Of a stretch of 64,000 bases of DNA, positions 8,350 to 16,732 are shown one piece after another (positions within the stretch are counted from its first letter, which is position 1; each line of letters opens with the position of its first letter). The DNA is from Parundibacterium terreum (GTDB lineage Bacteria > Pseudomonadota > Gammaproteobacteria > Burkholderiales > Burkholderiaceae_D). Both the position numbers and the translations under genes were made by a program. The notes under the pieces were generated by a model. The model had not been told where the DNA came from. It ran no database searches and worked only from the letters and a program-made list of their open reading frames with translations. The stretch spans positions 1,178,001-1,242,000 of the forward strand of contig NZ_BMED01000002.1 of assembly GCF_014636315.1 (NCBI RefSeq). The letters are read 5' to 3'.

Positions 8350-9306
8350 TCAGGGTAACTCAGGCGCAGCAATTGTAGTGCGCAGGCGTAGTATGCGCTC
8401 AAAATGGCCGGGGTCGTGCGGTGTCAGCATTTCTGCATCGCGCGGCAAATGGTAGTCATACAGCCGCGACAGCCAGAAACGCAGGGCCGCAGCGCGCAGC
8501 ATGGCCTGCCAGCCGCGGTGCTCTTCGTCGCTGAACGGACGCACCGCCTGATAGGCCTGCAGCATCGCATCCACCCTGGTGAGATCCAGTGCGCCACTGT
8601 CCAGGTCTATGCACCAGTCATTGACGGTCACGGCCACGTCAAACAGCCAGGTATCGCATCCTGCAAAGTAAAAATCAAAGAAACCGGTCAGCCGCTCGCC
8701 GTCAAACATCACATTATTGCGAAACAGATCCGCATGCACCGGCCCACGTGGGAAGGCGGCATACTCAGCGCTGGAGGCAAAGGCTTCCTGGTACTGCATT
8801 TCATCGCGCAACAACTGCTGATTGGAGTCTGACAGGAAAGGCAATACCACAGGCGCGGTCACTCGCCACCAGTCCAGTCCGCGTAGATTGGGTTGCTGAA
8901 TGCTAAAGTCCCGCGCCGCAATATGCATGCGCGCCAGCATGGTGCCTACTCCAGCGCAGTGCTGCGGCTGCGGCGCCATTTGCGAAGAGCCGTCCAGCTT
9001 GCTGACGATGGCGGCCGGCTTGCCGTGCAAGGCAACGACCAGTTCACCTTGCGCATTGGCGATCGGCGCCGGCACCAATACGCCGCGGTCGGCCAGATGC
9101 CGCATCAGCTTCAGGTAAAAGGGTAATTGTTCAAAGTCCAGGTTTTCGAAAATAGTCAGTACGTATTCACCAGCTTCTGTCGTGATGAAAAAATTACTGT
9201 TTTCTATACCGGAAGCGATTCCTTTGATTGCCAGCGCTTTTCCCAGCGGAAATTGCGTCATCCATGGACCCAGGTCGTCCAGGCTAACCGATGTAAATAC
9301 TGCCAT
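8350..9306 (-). CDS. thrB: Homoserine kinase (choline/aminoglycoside kinase-fold type)
   Basis: Phosphorylates homoserine in threonine biosynthesis. The 318 residues have the protein-kinase-like APH fold rather than the GHMP fold of E. coli ThrB. The Brenner-like catalytic loop is [11 protein letters not shown] (191-201), followed by the metal-binding DFYFAGCD (211-218). The N-terminal part with [12 protein letters not shown] matches the nucleotide loop. In Burkholderiales this gene is found near polA, as here. The gene is complete, ending in APELP. Confidence 0.92.
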   Translation of the reverse strand: MAVFTSVSLDDLGPWMTQFPLGKALAIKGIASGIENSNFFITTEAGEYVLTIFENLDFEQLPFYLKLMRHLADRGVLVPAPIANAQGELVVALHGKPAAIVSKLDGSSQMAPQPQHCAGVGTMLARMHIAARDFSIQQPNLRGLDWWRVTAPVVLPFLSDSNQQLLRDEMQYQEAFASSAEYAAFPRGPVHADLFRNNVMFDGERLTGFFDFYFAGCDTWLFDVAVTVNDWCIDLDSGALDLTRVDAMLQAYQAVRPFSDEEHRGWQAMLRAAALRFWLSRLYDYHLPRDAEMLTPHDPGHFERILRLRTTIAAPELP

Positions 9307-9345
9307 GTCTATTGAAGCGTCTCAAACCAGGTGGAAGGTAAATCG

Positions 9346-9395
9346 GGCAAGCAGCCGCCTTACAGCGGTCAGCCCGCCATAGCGGGCCGCTTGCC
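9346..9395. other. Possible three-way-junction structure between thrB and the DUF2782-like gene
   Basis: Outer arms GGCAAGC (9346-9352) and GCTTGCC (9389-9395) enclose two side-by-side hairpins: CCGC/GCGG near 9355-9367, and a perfect GCCCGC/GCGGGC (9372-9377, 9382-9387). There is no T-run. It may be a transcript-processing site or a repeat-type element between two co-oriented genes. Confidence 0.45.
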
Positions 9396-9402
9396 ACAAT
9401 GC

Positions 9403-9861
9403 TTATTTTTTGCTGGCTGCGGCACTGGAGGCAGCGGCCGCCGCGGATGCAGATGCAGGCGAGACAGGTGCGGGCGGCAAAGTTGGTATTTCTTCCGCTT
9501 CCTTCACTTCCTTGGGGCCGCCAAACTGCTTGACAGTCCACATCGCAGGGCGATTGGCGTCGCCGTTCTGGGTGCCCTTGGCAGTATTGCCCACGCCGGG
9601 ATCGCCGCGCAGGGTATAGGTGCTCTTGCCGGATTTCACTTCCACCTCGTTGACTTTGCCTTTTTCGCGCTTTTCAGTGATCTTGCGCTGCTCAGGTTTC
9701 ACGATAGTGACGCCAGTATCCGGACCTTCATCCAGTTTTTCCAGCTCTGGCGGTGGCGGTGCCTTCGCTTTGGTCTGCGCCAGCACCATAGTCGACGTGG
9801 ATAGAGATGCAAAACCTGCAAGTACACACAGTACAAGCAATTTCTTGGATATTGTTTTCAT
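9403..9861 (-). CDS. Exported DUF2782-like protein
   Basis: 152 residues. The signal peptide MKTISKKLLVLCVLAGFASL ends near an alanine-rich cleavage site (VLAQT). A charged domain follows (about 38-118) with TIVKPEQRKITEKREKGKVNEVEVK and YTLRGDPG, and then an Ala/Pro/Ser-rich low-complexity tail. The start is set at the signal-peptide methionine, not the ORF-maximal start at 9936. DUF2782 proteins are short, periplasmic and of unknown role. The alanine-rich tail makes this one longer than usual. Confidence 0.75.
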   Translation of the reverse strand: MKTISKKLLVLCVLAGFASLSTSTMVLAQTKAKAPPPPELEKLDEGPDTGVTIVKPEQRKITEKREKGKVNEVEVKSGKSTYTLRGDPGVGNTAKGTQNGDANRPAMWTVKQFGGPKEVKEAEEIPTLPPAPVSPASASAAAAASSAAASKK

Positions 9862-10064
9862 GATAATTCGCTTAAGGTTTGCCGACAGTCTTGCGAGCAT
9901 TGTAACAAATGCGGCAAGGACCCCCGGAAATATCATTCACCGCCGGAATCTACGGGCATTTCGCAAGATTCCGGGCCGCTGCCTAGCTCTGGACCTAATG
10001 CTAGACCTAACACTGGACAAAACACCGCACTTCACACCACATTCACGCATTCCCATGGAGCGGC

Positions 10065-10802
10065 TCACAAATACAGCATTTTTTGCCGCTCCTCCTCAGA
10101 AGGTTCTATATCCCTGGCCTCATAAAAAGCAAAAATCGCATCCACGATATTGGCCGGCTCATCAATCAGTTGTATCAGGTCCATGTCCTTGGCCGCGATC
10201 ATGCCCTTGCCCACCAGCTTAGCCTCAAACCAGTCCAGCAGGCCGCGCCAAAAACTGCTGCCGACCAGGATTACCGGGATATGCCGTGATTTGCCGGTCT
10301 GTATCAGCGTCAGCACTTCGGTCATTTCATCCAGCGTACCAAAGCCGCCGGGAAAGACCACGTAGGCATCCGCATATTTGACAAACGCGACCTTGCGCGC
10401 AAAAAAATGCCGGAAACTGAGTGAAATATTTTGCCAGGCATTATTCGATTGCTCGCGCGGCAATTCGATATTCAAGCCTATGGAAGGCGACTTGCCGGCA
10501 AACCCGCCCTTATTGGCCGCCTCCATGATGCCGGGACCGCCGCCGGAAATGATCGCAAATCCGGCATCGGACAGGCGTTGCGCCGTATCCACACAAGCTT
10601 CATAAAACGGGTCCAGGGGTGTGATACGTGCCGAGCCGAAGATGGAAACAGCAGGCCGCGCATCGGACAGACGTTCCGTAGACTCGATAAACTCTGCCAT
10701 AATCGTGAACATATGCCATGATTCGCGCGCTTTCAGTGCGGTAGCACGCTCACGATCTACGATCTGGCGCAACCTCGTCACATTTTTCCTGTTTTCACTC
10801 AT
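10065..10802 (-). CDS. LOG family protein (lysine decarboxylase-like Rossmann fold)
   Basis: 245 residues. The family signature is complete, with SGGGPGIMEAAN at 86-97 and PGGFGTLDE at 151-159. Characterised LOG enzymes release a free base from nucleoside 5'-monophosphates, and many bacterial members are nucleotide phosphoribohydrolases. The actual substrate here is unknown. The ATG at 10802 abuts the polA ATG at 10803 with no intervening base. The conserved segment DRERATALKARESW (17-30) requires this early start. A TTG two codons upstream is less likely. Confidence 0.88.
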   Translation of the reverse strand: MSENRKNVTRLRQIVDRERATALKARESWHMFTIMAEFIESTERLSDARPAVSIFGSARITPLDPFYEACVDTAQRLSDAGFAIISGGGPGIMEAANKGGFAGKSPSIGLNIELPREQSNNAWQNISLSFRHFFARKVAFVKYADAYVVFPGGFGTLDEMTEVLTLIQTGKSRHIPVILVGSSFWRGLLDWFEAKLVGKGMIAAKDMDLIQLIDEPANIVDAIFAFYEARDIEPSEEERQKMLYL

Positions 10803-13595
10803 ATGCAAAAAACCCTGTTATTAGTCGATGGCTCCAGTTACCTCTATCGCGCATTCCACGCCCTGCCGGATTTGCGCAACCCACAGGGAGAGCCCACCGG
10901 CGCGATCTACGGCATGATTAACATGTTACGCCGTTTGCGCACCGACTACCCGGCCGCTTACATCGCCTGTGTCTTTGACGCCAAAGGCAAAACCTTCCGC
11001 GACGACCTGTATCCCGAATATAAGGCACAACGCGCTTCGATGCCGGAAGATCTGGCCAAACAGGTGGAGCCGATACATGAGGCGGTACGCCACATGGGCT
11101 GGCCCATCCTGATGGTGGAAGGTGTAGAGGCAGACGACGTAATAGGCACACTGGCGGTGGAAGCCGCGAAACAGGGCCTGAACACCATCGTCTCCACCGG
11201 CGACAAGGATCTGGCACAGCTGGTGAATGACAAGGTCATGCTAATCAATACGATGAGCAATGAAAAACTGGATGAGCCCGGCGTGCTGGCCAAGTTCGGC
11301 GTTCCGCCCAACCGCATCATCGACTACCTGACCCTGATCGGCGACACGGTGGACAATGTGCCCGGCGTTTCCAAGGTAGGCCCCAAGACCGCCGTCAAGT
11401 GGCTGACGCAATACGACTCGCTGGACGGCGTCATCGCCAATGCGGCCAAGATCACCGGCGCCGTCGGCGAAAATCTGCGGCAGGCGCTGGACTGGCTGCC
11501 GCAAGGCCGCGTGCTGATCACGGTAAAAACCGATTGCGACCTGTCCGCCCATATGAAGTCGATCACCGAGACGCTGGTGTCCAACCCGGAAGACAAGCAG
11601 GGCATGATCGACTTTTATACCCGCTATGGCTTCAAGACCTGGCTCAGGGAACTCAGCGGCAATCCAACCGCAAATGCCACGCCGCTGGCCAGTGCGGCCG
11701 GCACCAATGCGCCGGCACAGGGAGGACTGTTCGGTGACGACAATAGCAATGTCTCCGCCAGCACTCCGCAAATACCCGCACCACCGGCAGAAACCCGCTA
11801 TGAGGCCATCTTGACGGAAGAGGCACTGGATGCGTGGATAGAAAAAATTTCCAAGGCCACGCTAACCTCGGTCGATACCGAAACCACGTCGCTGGAGCCG
11901 ATGACGGCGCAAATGGTTGGCATCTCGCTGTGCTGCGAGCCTGGCATTGCAGCGTATATCCCGGTAGCGCACAGCTACCAGGACGCGCCGGAACAACTGT
12001 CCCGCGAGCTGGTCCTGTCTAAGCTGAAATCCTGGCTGGAAGATCCAAGCAAACCCAAGGTCGGTCAGAATTTGAAATACGACAGCCACATCTTCCAAAA
12101 TCACGGCGTGCGCCTGCAAGGCATCCTGCATGACACGCTGCTGGAATCCTATGTGTTCGAATCGCACAAATCGCACGACATGGACAGCCTGGCGTTGCGC
12201 CATCTCGCGCACAAGACCATCAGCTTTGCCGAAGTCTGCGGCAAGGGCGCATCGCAGATAGGATTTGACCAGGTAGATATAGAACGCGCTACTGCGTACG
12301 CCGCCGAAGATGCGGACATCACGCTGCAACTGCACTATGCCATGTGGCCGCAAATAGACGGCGACGAAAAGCTGATGCGCATCTATAACGAGATCGAATT
12401 GCCCACTTCAGTCGTACTGCAAAAGATAGAGCGCAATGGCGTGCTGGTGGACAAGGACAGGCTGGCCAAACAATCGCATGAACTGGGTATACGCTTGCTG
12501 GAGCTGGAGCAAAGCGCGTATGAGCAGGCCGGCCAGCCATTCAACCTGAATTCGCCGAAACAGCTCGGTGAAATTTTCTTTGAAAAACTGCAATTGCCGG
12601 TCGTTAAAAAAACCCCATCCGGCGCGCCATCCACTGACGAGGAAGTGCTGCAAAAGCTGGCCGAAGATTATCCGCTGCCCAAGGTCCTGCTGGAATACCG
12701 CGGCCTGGCCAAGCTGAAATCCACCTACACCGACAAGCTGCCGAAGATGGTGAACAGCGACACCGGCCGCGTGCATACCAACTATGCGCAGGCGGTGGCT
12801 GTCACCGGCCGCCTGGCATCGAATGATCCCAATCTGCAAAACATTCCGGTGCGCTCAGCCGAAGGCCGCCGCATACGCGAGGCCTTTGTCGCCGGCCCCG
12901 GCAATATCATTATCTCTGCCGACTATTCGCAGATCGAGTTGCGCATCATGGCCCATATCTCCGGCGACGCCAGCCTGTTGCGCGCGTTTGAACAAGGCGA
13001 AGACATCCACCGCGCCACAGCGGCAGAGATTTTCGGCATAGCGACGACAGAAGTCAGCAGCGAACAGCGGCGTTATGCGAAGGTGATCAACTTCGGTCTG
13101 ATCTACGGCATGAGCGCTTTCGGCCTGGCAGGCAACCTGGGCATAGAACGCTCTGCAGCGCAAAGCTATATCGACAAATACTTCATGCGCTATCCAGGCG
13201 TGGCGCAGTATATGGCGGATACCCGCACGCAGGCGAAGGCGCAAGGCTATGTGGAAACTGTATTTGGCCGCCGCCTGTGGCTGGCGGAAATCAACTCCCC
13301 CAACGGCCCACGGCGCCAGGGTGCAGAACGCGCAGCGATCAACGCGCCTATGCAAGGTACCGCCGCCGACCTGATCAAGCTGGCGATGATCGCCGTGCAG
13401 GGCTGGCTGGAAAGCACGCAGATGCAAACCCGAATGATCATGCAGGTGCACGATGAACTGGTGCTGGAAGTACCGGAAGCTGAACTGGAACTGGTGAAGC
13501 AGAAGTTGCCGGAGCTCATGGCAAATGTCGCGCAACTGAAGGTGCCTTTGCTGGCAGAAGTCGGCATAGGCAAGAACTGGGAAGAAGCGCACTGA
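10803..13595 (+). CDS. polA: DNA polymerase I
   Basis: A 930-residue repair and primer-removal polymerase with all three domains. The 5' nuclease is at 1 to about 290 and starts MQKTLLLVDGSSYLYRAFHA. The proofreading exonuclease keeps its acidic motif DTET (358-361), so it is probably active. The polymerase domain has motif A DYSQIELR (from 707), motif B around YAKVINFGLIYG, and motif C HDE (883-885). A Pro/Ala-rich linker separates the first two domains (about 295-325). The start codon touches that of the divergent LOG gene and has no clear ribosome binding site. polA signals must therefore lie inside the LOG gene. Confidence 0.98.
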   Translation: MQKTLLLVDGSSYLYRAFHALPDLRNPQGEPTGAIYGMINMLRRLRTDYPAAYIACVFDAKGKTFRDDLYPEYKAQRASMPEDLAKQVEPIHEAVRHMGWPILMVEGVEADDVIGTLAVEAAKQGLNTIVSTGDKDLAQLVNDKVMLINTMSNEKLDEPGVLAKFGVPPNRIIDYLTLIGDTVDNVPGVSKVGPKTAVKWLTQYDSLDGVIANAAKITGAVGENLRQALDWLPQGRVLITVKTDCDLSAHMKSITETLVSNPEDKQGMIDFYTRYGFKTWLRELSGNPTANATPLASAAGTNAPAQGGLFGDDNSNVSASTPQIPAPPAETRYEAILTEEALDAWIEKISKATLTSVDTETTSLEPMTAQMVGISLCCEPGIAAYIPVAHSYQDAPEQLSRELVLSKLKSWLEDPSKPKVGQNLKYDSHIFQNHGVRLQGILHDTLLESYVFESHKSHDMDSLALRHLAHKTISFAEVCGKGASQIGFDQVDIERATAYAAEDADITLQLHYAMWPQIDGDEKLMRIYNEIELPTSVVLQKIERNGVLVDKDRLAKQSHELGIRLLELEQSAYEQAGQPFNLNSPKQLGEIFFEKLQLPVVKKTPSGAPSTDEEVLQKLAEDYPLPKVLLEYRGLAKLKSTYTDKLPKMVNSDTGRVHTNYAQAVAVTGRLASNDPNLQNIPVRSAEGRRIREAFVAGPGNIIISADYSQIELRIMAHISGDASLLRAFEQGEDIHRATAAEIFGIATTEVSSEQRRYAKVINFGLIYGMSAFGLAGNLGIERSAAQSYIDKYFMRYPGVAQYMADTRTQAKAQGYVETVFGRRLWLAEINSPNGPRRQGAERAAINAPMQGTAADLIKLAMIAVQGWLESTQMQTRMIMQVHDELVLEVPEAELELVKQKLPELMANVAQLKVPLLAEVGIGKNWEEAH

Positions 13596-13626
13596 TACTG
13601 GCGCTAAATAAAAAACTGAGCAACAA

Positions 13627-13722
13627 ACTGCCCGGCGTCCATCCTCACGCCAGACACCGGGCAGTCCACTTATAAAAAAACAGGTGAAGCCGCAATCGCG
13701 GTGAAGCGGGCAAATGCCCGCT
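13627..13722. other. Two hairpins downstream of polA
   Basis: The first has perfect 9-bp arms ACTGCCCGG (13627-13635) and CCGGGCAGT (13657-13665). The second has 8-bp arms AGCGGGCA/TGCCCGCT (13705-13712, 13715-13722). Neither is followed by a T-run, so intrinsic termination is doubtful. Together they look like a small palindromic repeat unit. Confidence 0.5.
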
Positions 13723-13750
13723 ACGCCTGACCGCATGCCAAGGAACAGCC

Positions 13751-13981
13751 ATGATGGATCTTTTCGCAGCACCGGTATTTGACACTACCGTCATATTTGA
13801 AGGCAAGGAATTATTCAAAGGCAAAGGATCTGCCAGTATCTGGGCAGAAAAGCTCAGCGCAGAACTCGGCGTACCAGTGACTGCACAGAAAATAGGAACC
13901 GGCTGGGCCCTGTGCGCCTCAGTGGATGGCGAAGAACGCATCTGGGGCATACTGGGACAGCGCTTGAAACGCATCAACTAA
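13751..13981 (+). CDS. Small hypothetical protein
   Basis: 76 residues with AAGGA 8 bases before the ATG. A second ATG follows immediately. The sequence is soluble and mixed alpha/beta in character, with FDTTVIFEGKELFKGKGSA near the start and ERIWGILGQRLKRIN at the end. I do not recognise a family. The ribosome binding site and balanced composition suggest a real gene, but there is no functional clue. Confidence 0.55.
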   Translation: MMDLFAAPVFDTTVIFEGKELFKGKGSASIWAEKLSAELGVPVTAQKIGTGWALCASVDGEERIWGILGQRLKRIN

Positions 13982-14050
13982 AAACCAGTAGGTCCCTGCC
14001 GCTATCACTCTGCATGCGACCGGCATGCGAACCTTTGGCGCGTGAACAAA

Positions 14051-14521
14051 TCAGAAAGACGGCTTGTTCACCATCAGAAAATACACTCCCAGCATCGCGA
14101 TGAACGCCGGATAGCCGAGGCGCTCCCAATACCTCGCATAAGTCCAGTATAGGTCAGGCAAAGCACTGCCGTTCGCATACGCCAGCTCCGCGATCTTCCG
14201 CATCCTTATTTGCAACCAAACGACAGGCAACCAGCAAATACCTGCGAGCAGATACAGCAGGATGGAGAATCCCAGCCAGCCGCTATCCAATGGCCACCCT
14301 GCCATGTGCGCCATCAGTATCCCGCTAACCGGCTGTATGATGACCGCCGGCGTTGTAAAGATCCAGTCCGCCAGTACCACCAGCCTGGCGACGACGACCT
14401 GCGCCTCCAGGTTCCTGCTGCGGTTAACAAAGAACATATAAAATGCCGACCCGAAGCCGGTCCCGACCAGCAATACCGAAGACAGGATGTGCAGGGTCTT
14501 AATCAATAGATAGGTATTCAT
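14051..14521 (-). CDS. DUF2269 family integral membrane protein
   Basis: 156 residues with four predicted membrane segments. It starts with the family-like MNTYLLIKTLHILSSVLLVGTG, which has a conserved histidine in the first helix. Its function is unknown, and a role linked to redox chemistry can only be guessed. Its ATG overlaps the stop of the upstream oxidoreductase gene (ATGA), so the two are translationally coupled and probably work together. Confidence 0.8.
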   Translation of the reverse strand: MNTYLLIKTLHILSSVLLVGTGFGSAFYMFFVNRSRNLEAQVVVARLVVLADWIFTTPAVIIQPVSGILMAHMAGWPLDSGWLGFSILLYLLAGICWLPVVWLQIRMRKIAELAYANGSALPDLYWTYARYWERLGYPAFIAMLGVYFLMVNKPSF

Positions 14522-15852
14522 GGTCTTGCCTCAATATGTTTTCCTGGATTGGTTTTTACGTTTTTTTCACCGGCCAGCAAGGCGAACAGCATGGCAAGGA
14601 TAGGGATGTTCTTCAGGATAGGGCCAAATGGATGCAGCCAGAATTGCGGCAAAAAGATACTGATCAACACGGTGTAAGCCGCGATCACTGCTAATTGCAG
14701 CATCCATAGCAAGCGACTCGGATAGAGCAGGCAGGCAAAACCTATGCCGATATCCATCAGGGCTGCCGCATACAAGACAAGGACGGCAAGACTGCCGTGC
14801 AAACCCAGTGGCGCCAGCAATTCCAGGCTGGCGGGTACAGGGTAGATGCCCAACGACAGCACTCCGGTGACAAGCCACATCAGCGCGAGCACCGCACGAA
14901 ACATCACTGTGATCCAGCCGCTCAGCGCCATGACCCGCAAGTTCTCCGCAGGAATATCATTGAACCATGCATCACTGCTCCTGGGCTTACGCTTTAACAG
15001 TGCGACAAAATTTTCGGCATCGGCAGTATTATTTTCTTCCAGCATTTTCAATGTATCCAATGTCAATATTTTTTGCGGAAAAGGACGTGCCAGGTATGCA
15101 CAGGCTCGCATCAGCGGCATGGGAATGGAAAAATATTTTGCCGGCGGTAAGTCCATCGCGCGGCGGTAAGTCGACAGCATCGCTTTATACGTCAGGATAT
15201 CCGGGCCCACCGCATCAATGACGGCACTCTTGCCATGATCATCGTCGTCCTGCAACCACTGCAGCGCTGCCGAGCAAAGATCTTCTATATGCAGGGGCCG
15301 CAGCAATTGCTCTCCGCGGCCCGGCAGCATTTGCACCGGCAGGCTGGCCAGTGTGCGAAACAAGCGGCTGCTGGCGCCATCAATACCGACCAGCAGCGAG
15401 GGCCTTAGCACCAGCCAGCGGAGCGGCTGTGACATCAGTGCAGCATCAGCCTCACGCTTGCTCCGCATGTACGGCGTATATGACGTATATGGCGTCAATT
15501 TTTGCAAATGCCTATCCTCATTTGTGCCACTCAGCGCAGAGATCTGGATCACGCGTTTTACGCCAGCCATTGCAGCGGCGGCAAACAAGGCCTTAGGCGC
15601 GTCCCTATGCACAGAATCAAAACTGGTGTCCGCATCTTCGGTCAATATGCCTACCGCATTGATCACGACATCCACGCCCTGCAGGCGCGGCAGCCAGACT
15701 TGCGGCGTCAGATCGCGCATATAGTCGATTGCCATATCGTCGTCTTCATTTGCCAGCCGGACTCCCCGGATAATCCTGTGGCCGGCGGCTGTCAAAGCCG
15801 TAACAAGATGGCGCCCGATAAATCCATTGGCACCGCATACGAGAATGTTCAT
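14518..15852 (-). CDS. NAD(P)-binding SDR/epimerase-like protein fused to a DoxX-like membrane domain
   Basis: 444 residues in two parts. Residues 1 to about 300 are an atypical SDR/NmrA-like domain with the nucleotide motif GANGFIGRH (8-16) and a YMRSKREAD segment. Residues about 310-430 contain four membrane helices resembling DoxX/SURF4-type domains. Such fusions tether an oxidoreductase to the membrane, but the substrate is unknown. It is coupled to the DUF2269 gene and follows a GbsR/MarR-type regulator gene by 117 bases. Motifs similar to the regulator's operator lie just upstream (15881-15899). Confidence 0.82.
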   Translation of the reverse strand: MNILVCGANGFIGRHLVTALTAAGHRIIRGVRLANEDDDMAIDYMRDLTPQVWLPRLQGVDVVINAVGILTEDADTSFDSVHRDAPKALFAAAAMAGVKRVIQISALSGTNEDRHLQKLTPYTSYTPYMRSKREADAALMSQPLRWLVLRPSLLVGIDGASSRLFRTLASLPVQMLPGRGEQLLRPLHIEDLCSAALQWLQDDDDHGKSAVIDAVGPDILTYKAMLSTYRRAMDLPPAKYFSIPMPLMRACAYLARPFPQKILTLDTLKMLEENNTADAENFVALLKRKPRSSDAWFNDIPAENLRVMALSGWITVMFRAVLALMWLVTGVLSLGIYPVPASLELLAPLGLHGSLAVLVLYAAALMDIGIGFACLLYPSRLLWMLQLAVIAAYTVLISIFLPQFWLHPFGPILKNIPILAMLFALLAGEKNVKTNPGKHIEARP

Positions 15853-15880
15853 GGCTGGGCTTCTATGGTTTTAATATATT

Positions 15881-15899
15881 TTTATTTCAGAAATTTCTG
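15881..15899. promoter_or_regulatory. Candidate operator upstream of the SDR-DoxX gene
   Basis: TTTATTTC (15881-15888) overlaps a perfect 12-base palindrome CAGAAATTTCTG (15888-15899), 29-47 bases before the SDR-DoxX start. The octamer is identical to part of the arm of the larger inverted repeat in front of the regulator gene (16517-16552). This suggests that both sites bind the same regulator. Confidence 0.5.
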
Positions 15900-15969
15900 T
15901 TTAAAGAGAAATTTATACCTTAAAAAAAATGGAAGCGAAACATAACCTCCATCTCTGGCCTTTCAACTC

Positions 15970-16506
15970 TTACTTCTTCTCGCCCCGCACAAACTTCTGC
16001 ACGGTCGCTCCCATTTTCAGCAGCTTCATCAGGGTGGCCGGTTCCAGCCTCAGCATTTCATCGGTCCAGGTGGTCACGGTTTTCATCAATGCCAGGGTTT
16101 CCGTAATGCGGGCCTGTGTTTCCTTGTCTTCCTGCTTGATATCCGGGCTGTCCAGGCATTGCTGCAAGGTGTCTATCGTGGGAGTGAATTCCCTTTCCTT
16201 GCGCTCGCGTACTACCGTACGAAATAATTCCCATACGTCCAGCGAAGTCTCGAAGTGCGCCCTACGGTCGCCCATCACGTGAGCCAGCTTGACCAGCTTC
16301 CAGTTCTGCAGCTCTTTCAGCGAGTTGGACACGTTGGAGCGTGCCACGCCCAGCGTATCGGCAATCTCTTCCGCCTGCATCGGTTTGCCGACGATGTACA
16401 GCAGCGCATGAATCTGGCTGACGGTACGGTTCACGCCCCATAGCGTGCCCATCTCGCCCCAGTGCAGGATAAATTTTTGTTTAACGGGTGTAAGTTCCAT
16501 GTGCAT
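15970..16506 (-). CDS. GbsR/MarR-type transcriptional regulator
   Basis: 178 residues with a winged helix-turn-helix at about 35-95 (MQAEEIADTLGVARSNVSNS is the recognition part), then a helical C-terminal region that probably mediates dimerisation. GbsR relatives repress genes in response to small molecules. No ligand can be named here. The gene lies directly upstream of the SDR-DoxX and DUF2269 genes on the same strand. A perfect 13-bp inverted repeat in front of its own start suggests autoregulation. The start could be the first ATG or the second at 16500. Confidence 0.85.
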   Translation of the reverse strand: MHMELTPVKQKFILHWGEMGTLWGVNRTVSQIHALLYIVGKPMQAEEIADTLGVARSNVSNSLKELQNWKLVKLAHVMGDRRAHFETSLDVWELFRTVVRERKEREFTPTIDTLQQCLDSPDIKQEDKETQARITETLALMKTVTTWTDEMLRLEPATLMKLLKMGATVQKFVRGEKK

Positions 16507-16516
16507 ATCTTAGCCA

Positions 16517-16552
16517 ATTCATTTATTTCAGTCAAGACAGAAATAAATGAAT
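16517..16552. promoter_or_regulatory. Perfect 13-bp inverted repeat, likely operator of the GbsR-type regulator
   Basis: ATTCATTTATTTC (16517-16529) and GAAATAAATGAAT (16540-16552) are exact reverse complements separated by 10 bases. The left arm ends 11 bases from the regulator start codon. The arms are AT-rich and placed as expected for a repressor site. TTTATTTC recurs before the SDR-DoxX gene. Confidence 0.7.
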
Positions 16553-16732
16553 GAAAATTAAAAGCTGAGGTGAACCAGGTCTTCCTTCACATATATCCAC
16601 GATGCTACACAAAGCCCGTTGTGCCTCTCTATGCCGCAGGAATAATTGATATTTTATTGATTGTGTGACATGCTAAAAAAGCAATATCAATAGCCCTGTC
16701 GGGTCCTATAAAAATATATGAAGGGGAAGCGA

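Noticed and set aside
16645..16691. Inverted repeat ATTGATATT/AATATCAAT before the TM2-pilin gene.
   Set aside because: Arms are short, AT-rich and 29 bases apart; chance cannot be excluded.
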